Assembly (NCBI RefSeq): GCF_029407905.1
Contig: NC_073637.1
Coordinates: 44,578,501 to 44,642,500 of the forward strand
Direction: 5' to 3'
Source of the DNA: Bubalus kerabau
Taxonomy: Eukaryota; Chordata; Mammalia; Artiodactyla; Bovidae
Length of the DNA: 64,000 nt
The notes under the pieces are model-generated. The model worked only from the letters and a program-made list of their open reading frames with translations, did not search any database and had not been told where the DNA came from. Shown here in pieces: positions 10,441 through 21,402 of the stretch; position 1 is the first letter of the stretch; each line of letters starts with the position of its first letter. The translations under genes and the position numbers were made by a program.

Positions 10441-13289
10441 TAGAAAAACTAATTGGTGACAATATTTTAGAGACACTTTGGTACAGAAATTCAAGATGGT
10501 TATATTTTAGCATGGCTATAATAATTAGTAGGTGGTTGTTGAGGGAAATATAAATTGAGAGTGCTGCTACATAGATATGCTTTCCTCCACAAATATCTTG
10601 AAGAATTAAATGACAGAAATTTCTTCTATAAAAAAAAAGTTAATAAAGATGAAACATATGCTTAGCTAGATTTAGGTCTGCAAGCTGTTCTTTAGGCTTT
10701 AAAGGAAAAATAATTTTTATTACTCAATAACCTTCTGGTTGTCTCAGTCTTCTTATCAGCATGGACAGACTGATTCCCCTACCCTTACCCATCAGAGTGG
10801 ATAACACAGTGCCAAACTGAAATATTCAGCCTTTTAAACTTCTATTTAAATTTTATTGGAATATCTTGTCTTCCAGGTTTTTTTGTTTTTCTTAATAGAA
10901 TTCCCAATTTTTATGACTTGCACAGGCCTAGATGCAGTCCTTGTTAGAATAAAAGCAGCAGCTTTAATATGCACATGTGATCAACTCTGATGGACCTAGG
11001 ACTTTATCATAACTTTTGATTGACACAAGTATATCCGCAAAGACTCAGAAAGGTGTTTGCACTCAGAGAGAACTTAACATAAATCTGTGGAAGATGAAGG
11101 TAGACAGTCACTTGATTTTATTGCTTTGCTTTAAAATTGACATAAAAATATAGGATTCAATTTTATCATTAAAATAGTTAGTTATTCATAATAGCCCACC
11201 CTCCTTCTAGAACTATACAGACAGCAAATTAGTTATGTCCTGTAGCACTTACAAGGACTATTTATTCATCACAAGTATATAGACAAGTAGATTAAAACTT
11301 TTTCTTGACTTAATTTTTTTCTTCATCAAGGTATTTTATACTGCTTCAAAAGATCAGATGGAAATGAAGAAGAACCTTAAAAGTTTACAGCCAGAGGCAA
11401 TTTTAGTATCTTCATTTTTTCCCTTGGTGTAGTACAAACTGACCTACTTTGAAGGATTTGGAACATCAAAATGTGACTGCAATGTTCTAACCAAGAAGCT
11501 GTATGAAACTAAGTGATTGAAGCACTTCACAATTGATGTATTTCATGTGCATCTAGTGCTGCCCCAGTTTCAGTTTTTAACCTGTCAATTTTTTTTTTTA
11601 ATTGAGAACTTTCTAGGATAAAGGAAAGAAAACTCAATAAGCAAAAGGAGGGAGGAGATTACAAATTAATAGAAAAGTGAAACAAATTAATAGTACAGAT
11701 TTTGAATCTTCTTGATACTTTAATTTTTAGAGACAAAATAAATTAGTTGAAATTTTTATTTCAATAAGAAAACACTGAGCAATTTAGATTAAAACAGTAA
11801 AATGAATGGAACTTGCCTGAGCTCACCCATCACATCCCAGGTATTAAATCTTAGGAGAAAGGATGATGTAACTGAATTCTGTATATCTGAAGTGAATTTG
11901 ATTCAACAGAAAAATGTTCATTTTTTAAAGAACCAATTAAGAAGTACAAATGCCATATTAAGGAAAAATACTTTGTAAGATGTATCAGTTATTGCTACAG
12001 AAAGGCATAAAACTTAAAATCTCTGGATTGCAAGTCAGGTACTGTTCTTTACTAACTGTACACCCTTGAGCAAGCCACTCTTTTCTGAGGTTATTTTCCT
12101 AGCCTTAAAGAGTAATGATCATACTTCTGTAGAGGAACAAAATTTGCTATCTCACAACGTCTCTTTGGCACAAGAATTATTTCAAAGTGAAAACAACAAA
12201 GCCCAAAGCTCAGGAAGGAACCTTGACCTTTCCCTTAATTGCCTAAAGAATATATAGGACTTGTTCTAGGAAAGGAGTTATCCATAGCTAACTATAGTAT
12301 GAATTAGATGTGTAGACATAGAGGAAACTAGCAAGTCTATTTGTTAAGATTCTTTTCTGTCTATGGTCTCTGATGGCCTAGCTTACCAAATATTTGCTTT
12401 TCCACCTCCATGGAAATTGCCTTCTTCTCCTTTGAAGTCCCAAACTACTACTCCCAACATCCTCTTTTGTCTTGAAGATGGTATTTAAGGTGAGTATTTT
12501 GGAAATTTCTATGAGTTACTCAGTTTTCTTGGGTCTCTTCATGTAACTATATTATTAACTTTTGTTTGATTATCTCCTGTTAATCTGTCTTATGTCAATT
12601 TAATTCTTAGACCACCCAGAAAAATCTAGAAGAGTAGAGGAAAATTTCTTCCTCCCCAACATTTTCCACATAGACTTCATACGTCAGAGGAAAGATAAAA
12701 TGAGAAAAGATATGGGAAAACACTGAAAACATAGAAAACCATATATAACCTTTGATTGGTATAAGGTATAATGCTTGATTGATATCATATTTGTGATTAA
12801 AGCTTAACCAAATGGCAAACATCTGACTATTTTAACTATAGTCTCATAATTTGTCACTTTGATAGTGATCCTAAGGACATTAGCATGAAAGAAAAAGAAA
12901 GCATGCCTGCCAATCTGAAGCAATATTCAATCAGTAATATTTTGAGGTCAGCCTTTTGACATTTCAAGAAACCAATACTGATCTCACAGTAATCCAAAAA
13001 AGGTAAATAATTTATATTTACAAACAGTGTCTAGGAATATCATGACTGAGATTCTCTCCTATTTGAAAAAGTAATTCAACATGGCATATGTCAAAAGAAC
13101 TTTTATTTGCAAACATTATATTTTTATGCAAATCATTTCTTCTCACATATGCCCCACTGGTTTGACCTTATACACATTTCCAAACAGGCATGGATCTGGC
13201 TAAGTCAAAAATGTCAACCATGTGTGGAAATAAAAAGAACAAAAAGTGTCCCTCATCAACCAGGTATACAAGGGTTAAATCACAACCCT

Positions 13290-13293
<4 letters not shown>
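10441..13293. other. Unassigned, apparently single-copy sequence
   Basis: No ruminant SINE, BovB, L1 or LTR was recognised here. Short open frames (12066-12257, 12607-12822) lack supporting signals. This is part of the longest interval without lineage-specific repeats. Confidence 0.5.

Positions 13294-13336
<43 letters not shown>
13294..13336. repeat. (TA)n microsatellite, about 21 units
   Basis: Uninterrupted alternating TA for 43 bp. Open frames crossing it on both strands encode runs of YI and are artefacts. Confidence 0.97.
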
Positions 13337-13338
<2 letters not shown>

Positions 13339-15419
13339 CCCACTATAGTCACCCACTGACAGTGCACCCTGAGGGAAATTTAGGATGAAAAGCAAGATGA
13401 AACATTCTCTGTTTTCAATAAATGGACCCTAGAAAGTTAAGATGCATATCTCAGGTAGAATTTCAATGACTCCAAATTCTTGCAATATCCCATTCATAGA
13501 GCAGCACTAAAATTATTAACTTGAGATATTTATTATTAGAAGTAATCTTTAGCCAAACTGTATGCTTGACTACATGAATTTCCCAGTGCCCCCTAGCCCC
13601 AAATCACATGCATACTGTCTTCTCCTCTACCTCCTAAGAGTAGTTTACTCAGGGCTAGTGAGTGGCTGTCTCCCAAGCTGTAGTCTTCAGTAAAACCTTG
13701 AATACTACTTAAATTCACAACTCTCCTGTCACATGTTTTTCTTTACTTTGACACTTGAGACTAATAACATCGGTATCAAGTGCTATGGTCCCCCCTACAT
13801 AGCCTTTCTGAGCACAGGGACGGGAAAGAGATGGAGACAATGATTAGTGTGCAGAGAGGGGAGCGGAAGAAACTTCCATTTAATCCAAAGAATGTTTCCT
13901 CAGACTGGGCTAAAATTTTTCTGGATGACTGTTCTAGTGAAGATTTTAAAAGATTGTAGAGCTCTGCCATTGTTATCAATTTTATTGTGTCTTTGGAGTT
14001 GCTAAAGTTATTGGAAACCTTGCTAAACTGAAGCTATAGATGCAAGCCTGAACTCAGATAAAATCATCAGCCCCTTAACTCATAGCATTTTGCAGCTTTG
14101 TGTGTTCTATTTCCCTTCTGTTCCCAGAAAGCCCACTATCTTCATGATGTTACAATGAAAAGGAAAAAAAAAAAAAAAAAAAAAAAGGAATGAGTTTGTT
14201 TTCTTTCCCTTTCCAGAGAACAAAGTAGATAAAGAGAACAGTGAGCAGGCATGAACATTCTTAGCTTTTTTACTTTAACTGCTCCTAGCTCTGCATGTCT
14301 CTAACTAAATTTTCTTTTCTGCCCCCCTAACTCTGAATGTTTGTAACCAAGTTTATTTCTCTGTCCCATAACTCTACAGGAGCTACGCTTCACACCAATT
14401 TTCCGTTGACTCTATCCTAAATACATCCATATCCAGTGTTTGGCCTTACAATACCCATCCCCTTCTAGTTATATATCAGAAAGAAAGGCAGGCCGGACAG
14501 CCACTGAACTGTCAGACTCCATTACTAGGTTACTGACACCTATGACTATCTTTGAAACAATGCCAAGAGGAAGAAATCAAGACCCTAATACCTTTGCTCC
14601 TCATCACTGACTCCTGTGTGCCTCATTTTATATATGCCCCTAGATTCCTCCTGAAGGAGAGGCACAATTCTTGAGGCAAAAACCTACTGTGTTCTCCTCT
14701 TGCAGGCTGAGAATTAAAGCCATCTTTGCATTTCCTCCAAACTCTGTCTCTATGTTTTTCATTTGACTTTGATGGGCAGAGAAGGCCAAGATTTTAGCCA
14801 GCAATAATGACACTGCAGATTCTTTCCAAAATCTAAAATTTACTGTTAACATGGTAATGACTTTGTTACCTTTTAAAGGATAATTTATATTTTTAAAATA
14901 TAGCCTTGAAAGGACAGGAAATAAAATCTTTAAAAGTGAATCTTCGGATAATACAACGCCCAGATGAAGGTATATATTTTTTATAGAAACCATGTTTTTC
15001 CAAACTATACAACCATCAAATACAGATAAAAATAATGTCTATTCATATGGATAATTTAATTGCAACAGTATGGTAAAATTAGGATTCAGTATTGGTGTCC
15101 AGAGTGTTAAATACTGTTGAAATGTTTCTTGATGCCAAGAATCTAGATGACTGTGATAAATATTCAAAAATATGTAGAGCTGAACAAAAATGATGACATG
15201 CAGTGATAATTAATTTGTAACACCAATTTAAGTAGGCATGCAACATCATATTTCTTCATTTCTTAATAAATAAAATTAAATTTTCCTTTAAAGTAGAAAA
15301 GTCAATATGGCAACAGAGAAGAATAAACCTGAATCCAGGTTTATTACTCTGTTGCCTGTGCTTAGTCATGCTGACTCTGCACCTTTGTCTCTTCAATAGG
15401 TAAAAGAATATTTCTCATG
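13337..15419. other. Unassigned sequence with a 23-bp poly(A) run
   Basis: No gene recognised. A pure A run lies at 14164-14186 with no identifiable element before it. The open frame at 14640-14993 on the minus strand (117 codons) starts with a hydrophobic-looking run but matches no family I know and is probably chance. Confidence 0.45.
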
Positions 15420-15825
15420 GCCTGAAATATACAAATAGCCCTTTCTCATGGCTCTGCCTCCCAGACTTGAACTTTAAAGCCATAATACTTCTCATTCCTA
15501 TAGAGATTAAAAGTTAAATAACAAGAAAATAACATTTTTCTTGTTGAAGGTTTATAAGAACATCATGATCAGACTATGTAGACAGCCCTAAGAACAAAGC
15601 ATTACAACCAAGAAGTGTGCAACAACCAGTCACATTCCCTCCCGTTTTACTACAAAAGAAGACTGAATTCTAATGGGGAAGATGGTTCTTTGGGATGCTG
15701 GTTCGCCAACTCCCTGGTTTGCTAGCTTTCTGAATAAAGTTGCTATTCCTTGTCTCAACCTCTCTTGTCTCTATTTATTGGCCCATTGAGTGGCAAGCAG
15801 TATGAGCTTGGACTTGGTAACAATA
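15420..15825 (+). mobile_element. Endogenous retrovirus LTR (solo, ERV1 type, related to 10045-10440)
   Basis: It ends with CTTTCTGAATAAAGTTGCTA (polyadenylation signal AATAAA), TTCCTTGTCTCAACCTCTCT, then TTTATTGGCC and GGCAAGCAGTATGAGCTTGG, matching the U5 and leader of the copy at 10 kb. The U3 part differs between the two, so they are related families rather than the two ends of one provirus. Confidence 0.65.
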
Positions 15826-16884
15826 TCAGTATTATTACTCTCCTTACTGCTTTCCCCTTATGCAGAGCAGAACATTCAGAAAAGTCTCTTCTCTGGTTAG
15901 TCTGCTGATTACTACTGAGATATTGACATCCTTGTCTACTGAACTCTTGAACTTTGCTGATTTTTTTTTTCTGTGCCATATTTGGGCATTTTTCCCAAGA
16001 TATGAATCCTGTCTCAGGGTAACAGGTACACTAGGAAGCCATCCTTTCCAAAACCTTACTATCATCTGTGTGTGATACAACAAAATAGAACGTAAATGAA
16101 TACTTTTGTAGAAACCGCCAACACCTATAATCCTCCCTACCCTTTGAAGTTCTCAAAGATACTCCCCTTCTACCCATTTCTCTTGCCATCTCAGGAGCCC
16201 AGCAAAATTTCATCAGTGCAGGTGAACTTTTGTCTTTACAAAAGCACTTAAAACACAGAACCAAAAATGTTCTGCCAACAGGCTTGGTCATGACCATGAA
16301 GGAAAAATAAAAAAATAAGACTACAAATTAAAACCTCATTACATTAACCTTTATCAACATATTAAGGGTTCTTTTGCCCTACATACAAAGTGGAAGTGTT
16401 ATCAACTTTGGATAACTTTTTTTCTCTTTCTATGCCTGCACCTCTAGCCTAGCCCCTTTGTTAGTGATTTGAAATAGATATAATCTTCTTAACTGGCACT
16501 AGGACCCTTAAATTCACATAAAAGGCCCTACCCAGAACTCCATGCTTTAGACAATATGCATCACAAAGAACCAAATTAAATTATTACAAAATGCTTACTC
16601 AGGTCACTAGGATCTGATGCTCAAAGCTGACACAATGTGACCCTGATACTTAAGATCATGGCATTGACTCACACCATCCAGGCCAAGAAAAGTGCTTGCT
16701 TATCTCCTTTTCTGTGCCCCTGAACAAAATGCAGAGAGGATTTGAATATTAGAAGGTCTTAGACAGGAGGGAAAACCGTGACAAATTTTCCCTCTTACAA
16801 GGCACAAATCCTCCATTTTCTTCCTTTCATTTGTATTCCAATTCACAGTTTCAAAGATATCTGAGAATTAGCAGAAGCTTTACA
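15826..16884. other. Unassigned sequence
   Basis: No gene or confident repeat. Overlapping short frames on both strands at 15755-16297 are not credible. Part could be retroviral leader continuing from the LTR, but no motif shows it. Confidence 0.4.
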
Positions 16885-17306
16885 ATAGTTGTGAGGTGGC
16901 CTAGAAATGAAACCAAGCAGGACCCTTGAAGCTCTCTGGGGTACAAAAATCTTTCTGTGTCCCCCATTTCTTGTTTGTACAAAAAGAGCTTCAGTCTCCT
17001 AGACCTTCCCTGAGTTCTGAAGGGCAGATTCAGTTAAGTAAAGAGGTGAAGGAATGCAGGAACGAGGAAAAGCAGTCAAGAAACAGTGCAAGGTCCCAGT
17101 TACTTCCCAGGGATTGTGCATAGTAATCTAATACATATCTCTGAGTTCTTCTGCAGGACCTAGAGTCTCACTCAGGTGGAAGACAATAACTTTAAGCTGA
17201 GCACAAGCATACGGACTCCAGGCTGGTGGGAAGCAGACAGATGATGAGATTCCTGGAACACCATCTTGTTACCTCACCACCAACCAATCAGAAGAAAGTT
17301 ATACTC
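16885..17306 (+). mobile_element. ERV LTR, 5' part, truncated
   Basis: It begins around TGAGGTGGCCTAGAAATGAA and shares a long stretch with 53265-53500, for example CCCATTTCTTGTTTGTA, CTTCAGTCTCCTAGACCTTC against CTTCAGCCTCCAAAGCCTTC, and GCAGTCAAGAAACA. The R/U5 part seen in the 53-kb copy is absent. Confidence 0.65.
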
Positions 17307-17446
17307 TATCCATGGAATTCTCCAGGCAAGAATACTGGAATGGGCTGCCATGCCCTCATCCAGGGGATCTTCCCAACCCAGGGATCTAAACCCAGGTCTC
17401 CTGCATTGCAGGCAGATTCTTTACCACTGAGCTACCAGGGAAGCCC
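17307..17446 (-). mobile_element. Bov-tA SINE, lacking its 3' end
   Basis: On the minus strand the tRNA-like head (GGGCTTCCCTGGTAGCTCAG) and B-box region (GGTTTAGATCCCTGGG) are present. The element stops near TCCATGGATAG, without the usual BovB-like tail. Confidence 0.87.
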
Positions 17447-18060
17447 AAATCAACTCCAGATTACTTATAATACCGAATACAATGTAAATGCTGTATAAAC
17501 AGCCACCAATATGCAGCAAATTCAAGTTCTGCTTTGTGAAACTTTCTGAAAGCTTTTTGAAAAGTATTTTTGATCTGAGTTTGGTTGCAGCCACTGATGT
17601 AGAACTTACACAGATTGAAGGACTGACTATATGTATATTTATGACATTTATATACATCACATAACATAAAGAAAGACTGACATTGATTCTTTACCTTGGC
17701 AATGATATTGGATATTGGATACTAGAATTGTGAGTACCATTTTGCTAAAAGTATTTACCAAATACTTTTAAGAATACCAATAAGAATTAATAAAATATTC
17801 CTTAAAAGACTTAATTTATAATTATTTAAATGAATTTTAAAATATATGTGTGTTCATTATAAATTGTATTTACTTGTACATTCAATAGAAAAGTTTGCAT
17901 ATTTGAGAAGAGATTCACTTAAAAATACATGAATATCATTATATTCTTTACATTCACATTGATTTATATTTTTATATATTATATTCAAAGTTTATGTACT
18001 CGAAAAAAGTTGAATTCTGTTATATCAGCACTGTCAAAAGAATATAAGTAACTAAAAGTG
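17447..18060. other. Very AT-rich unassigned sequence
   Basis: No gene or repeat recognised. 17760-18010 is especially AT-rich. Confidence 0.5.
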
Positions 18061-18103
18061 TCTATAATAAAACCATGATCAGGCAAGTAAAAACAAAATA
18101 AGT

Positions 18104-18306
18104 GTATGTTAATCACTCAATCATGTCCGACTTTTTGCGACCCCATGGATTATAGCCTGCCAGGCTGCTCCGTGGAGTTCTCCAGGCAAGAATACTGGAG
18201 TAGGTTTCCATTCCCTTCTCCAGGGAATCTTCCTGACCCAGGGGTGGAATCCACGCCTGCTGCACTGGCAGGCAGATTCTTTACCAGCTGAGCCACCAGG
18301 GTAGTC
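18104..18306 (-). mobile_element. Bov-tA SINE, near full length, with a long degraded target duplication
   Basis: The minus-strand head is GGACTACCCTGGTGGCTCAG, followed by GCAGGCGTGGATTCCACCCC (a decayed B-box) and a 3' end of CAAAAAGTCGGACATGATTG. Flanks 18061-18087 and 18308-18334 are about 80% identical over 27 bp, consistent with an old target-site duplication. Confidence 0.88.
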
Positions 18307-18339
18307 CATCTACTATAAAACCATGACTAGTCAAGAAAA

Positions 18340-18978
18340 AAAGAGGGGTGGGGGGGGAAGTAATTTATAAATCATGGGTGCCATTGTTTATTGCTCATTT
18401 AAACATTGTAATTCATTAACAAAATACCTAGAGCAGCACAATAAAAATTAAATTCAATTAAAATTTGTATCTTGCCTATTTTTCACCTTATAAAATCAGA
18501 GCTTTACATATTTTTTTGTTTTTTGTTATGAAAATATACTGTTCCATAGGCAGATAGAACACATTTTATTTAACACTTTAGTGGTTTGCTATACAGCTTT
18601 CAAACATTTAAACATCTTTTATGTGGGCCTCTATTTGTTTTTAGGCCCTGGGTCTGTCAAATATTAGAAGCAGGCCAGTGGACTAGAAGTGTCAAAGAAT
18701 GTGAACAGATCCATTTTCCCTGATGCTGACCTTTAAAAATAGACAGCAAACCTAATTATGATTGATTTTCTGGCCTCAAAAGCTATTTCTAGGTGTAATA
18801 AGGTAAATTCCTAGGGCTTCTCTTATTCTATTTCCTATCTGTTTCATCAAAGTTCCACATCTATTCTGTTGTGAACTCTTGATTCTCTAACCACATCATA
18901 ATTTCCCACTTCTGGTTCATAAATGGACTTTGGGCACTCTCCATCATGTGTAGTCTTTAGTTTTTTGTATGTAGATCT
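18340..18978. other. Unassigned AT-rich sequence
   Basis: Contains a G-rich run (GGGGTGGGGGGGG, 18345-18357). No gene recognised. Confidence 0.5.
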
Positions 18979-19148
18979 GAAAGTGAGTGAAAGTGAAATT
19001 CGCTCAGTCATGTCCAACTCTTTGGGACACCACGGACAGTCCATAGAGAGTCCATGGAATTTTCCAGGCCAGAATACTGGAGTGGGTAGCCTTTCCCTTC
19101 TCCAGGGGATCTTCCCAAGAGATCGAACCCAGGTCAGCTGCACTGGAG
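18979..19148 (-). mobile_element. Bov SINE, 3' portion, split by a BovB insertion
   Basis: This minus-strand SINE runs from its 3' end (GAATTTCACTTTCACTCACT side) to the B-box neighbourhood at GATCGAACCCAGGTCAGCTG. The missing tRNA-like head reappears at 21049-21094, beyond the BovB. Confidence 0.82.
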
Positions 19149-19640
19149 TTAAGCTTAGTTAAGTTCAGCCCCTCATGTCCGACTCTTTGCGACCCTGTGA
19201 ACTGCAGCACACCAGCTATCCTGTCCATCACCAACTCCCAGAGTTTACTCAAACTCATGTCCATTGAGTTGGTGATGACATTTAACCATCTCATCCTCTG
19301 TCATCCCCTTTTCCTCCCACCTTCAATCTTTCCCAGCATCAGGGTCTTTTCTAATGAGTCAGTTCTTTGCATCAGGTGGCCAAAGTATTGGAGTTTCAGC
19401 TTCAGCATCAGTCCCTCCAATGAATATTTAAGATTGATTTCCTTTAGGAAGGACTGGTTGGATATCCTTTCAATCCAAGGGACTCCCAAGAGTCTTCTCC
19501 AATACCACAGTCCAAAAGCATCCATTCTTCTGTGCTCAGCTTTATTTATAGTCCAACTCTCACATCCATACATGACTACTGGAAAAACCATAGCTTTGAC
19601 TAGATGGACCTTAGTTGGCAAAGTAATGTCTCTGCTTTTT

Positions 19641-20328
19641 TTTTTTTTTTTTTTAATTTTATTTTATTTTTAAACTTTACATAATTGTATTAGTTTTGCC
19701 AAATATCAAAATGAATCCGCCACAGGTATACATGTGTTCCCCATCCTGAACCCTCCTCCCTCCTCCCTCCCCATACCATCCCTCTGGGTCGTCCCAGTGC
19801 ACCAGCCCCAAGCATCCAGTATCCTGCATCGAACCTGGACTAGCAACTCATTTCATACATGATATTTTACTTGTTTCAATGCCATTCTCCCAAATCTTCC
19901 CACCCTCTCCCTCTCTCACAGAGTCCATAAGACTGTTCTATACATCAGTGTCTCTTTTGCTGTCTCGTACACAGGGTTATTGTTACCATCTTTCTAAATT
20001 CCATATATATGCGTTAGTATACTGTATTGGTGCTTTTCTTTCTGGCTTACTTCACTCTGTATAATAGGCTCCAGTTTCATCCACCTCATTAGAACTAATT
20101 CAAATGTATTCTTTTTAATGGCTGAGTAATACTCCATTGTGTATATGTACCACAGCTTTCTTATCCATTCATCTGCTGATGGACATCTAGGTTGCTTCCA
20201 TGTCCTGGCTATTATAAACAGTGCTGCGATGAACATTGGGGTACACGTGTCTCTTTCCCTTCTGGTACCTCAGTGTGTATGCCCAGCAGTGGGATTGCTG
20301 GATCACAAGGCAGTTCTATTTCCAGTTT
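19641..20328 (-). mobile_element. L1 LINE, 5'-truncated 3' end, inserted in BovB
   Basis: It starts on the plus strand with a T run (the L1 poly(A) tail read backwards), followed by the ruminant L1 3' UTR (GAATCCGCCACAGGTATACA) and the ORF2 C-terminus on the minus strand (MEYYSAIKKNTFELVLMRWM). The 14-bp duplication TGTCTCTGCTTTTT flanks it at 19627-19640 and 20329-20342. The target reads TTTT/AA, the L1 endonuclease preference. Confidence 0.95.
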
Positions 20329-20437
20329 TGTCTCTGCTTTTTAATATGTTGTCTAGGTTGGTCATAACTTTTCTTCCAAGATGCAAGCGTCTTTTAATTT
20401 CATGGCTGCAGTCACCATCTGCAGTGATTTTGGAACC

Positions 20438-20841
20438 CTAAAAAGTAAAGTCTCTCATTGCTTCCACTGTTTCCCCATCTATTTGCCATGAAGTGATGGG
20501 ACCAGACGCCATGATCTTAGTTTTCTGAATGTTGAGTTTTAAGCCAACTTTTTCACTCTCCTCTTTCACTTTCATCAGGAGACTTTTTGGTTCTTCTTTG
20601 CTTTCTGTCATTAGTGTGGTGTCATCTGCATATCTGAGGTTATTCATATTTCTCCAGCAATCTTGATTCTAGCTTGTGCTTCATCCAGTCCAGCATTTCT
20701 CATGACGTACTCTGCATATAAGTCAAATAAACAGGGTGACAATATACAGCCTTGATGCATTCCTTTTCCTATTTGGAACCAGTCTGTTGTTCCACATCCA
20801 GTTCTAACTGTTGCTTCCTCACCTGCATACAGATTTTTCAA
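20438..20841 (-). pseudogene. BovB reverse transcriptase remnant (palm domain)
   Basis: Two adjacent minus-strand frames carry recognisable RTE-type reverse transcriptase. The upstream one reads TDWFQIGKGMHQGCILSPCL, the QG-containing box before the palm. The downstream one starts near the catalytic YADDTTLM box, whose two aspartates bind metal in active enzymes, and continues with LNIQKTKIMASGPITSW. A stop separates them and the N-terminal endonuclease is absent, so no active protein can be made. Confidence 0.88.
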
Positions 20842-21048
20842 TAGGCAGGTCAGGTGGTCTAGTATTCACATCTCTTGAAGACTTTTCCACATTTTGTTGT
20901 GATCTACAAAGTTGAAGGCTTTGGCATAGTCAATAAAGCAGAAGTAGATGTTTTTCTGAAACTCTCTTACTTTTTCAATGATCCAATAGATGTTGGCAAT
21001 TTGAGCTCTGGTTCCTCTGCCTTTTCTAAATCCAGCTTGAAATTTACC

Positions 21049-21094
21049 ACATTGCAGGCCAATTCTTTACCAGCTGAGCCACAAGAGAAGACCA
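21049..21094 (-). mobile_element. Bov SINE, tRNA-like head displaced by BovB insertion
   Basis: ATTGCAGGCCAATTCTTTAC and CAGCTGAGCCACAAGAGAAG are the 5' head of a minus-strand Bov SINE. They continue the fragment ending at 19148. Confidence 0.8.
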
Positions 21095-21402
21095 TAGAGA
21101 TCTGAATGTTGTTTTATTCTTCTATTTAAAACAATTGCCTGAACTAAGTTTTGATTGCAAAGCCCTCTACTCCCAAGGGGCATCCAATTGACTTCAAGTT
21201 GCCTCTCTTGAATAAGCACAGTGCCAGTCACAGGGCTAGACAAGGAGCCAGGCCTTGTCCCCTTTCCCTATCAGGGTCCTTTGTTTTAGAGATTTTGGTT
21301 GATTTCAATAACTGATCATAGGGCTGCTCATTTTGTTTTCTCATGTTTTAAATTCTCCCTCTTATTTTTAAAATTCATCTATGAATTGTGCTCATTTCAC
21401 AT
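21095..21402. other. Spacer between two inverted BovB copies
   Basis: About 300 bp, no gene. It is the loop of the large inverted BovB pair. Confidence 0.5.

Larger units (their letters stand above)
19148..21048 (-). mobile_element. BovB LINE, 5'-truncated, split by an L1
   Basis: Two blocks (19149-19640 and 20329-21048) join into one continuous BovB when the L1 is skipped. They cover the reverse transcriptase from the FRKGRG-equivalent region through the YADD box (20621-20632) to the C-terminal CESWTINKAEHRRMDAF segment and the 3' end. Several frame changes and stops make it non-functional. The flanking SINE halves show it inserted into an older Bov SINE. Confidence 0.93.

Noticed and set aside
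12444..12462. ACTACTACTCCCAACATCC, resembling a ZNF143/THAP11 promoter element
   Set aside because: Four mismatches to the usual motif and no CpG-rich promoter around it.
13107..13395. Open frames on both strands encoding YI repeats
   Set aside because: Artefact of translating the (TA)n microsatellite.
14640..14993. 117-codon minus-strand frame
   Set aside because: No domain, no splice or promoter support and no recognisable family; consistent with chance in AT-rich DNA.
10045..15825. Intact endogenous provirus between two LTRs
   Set aside because: The two U3 regions differ and no gag, pol or env coding remains between them.
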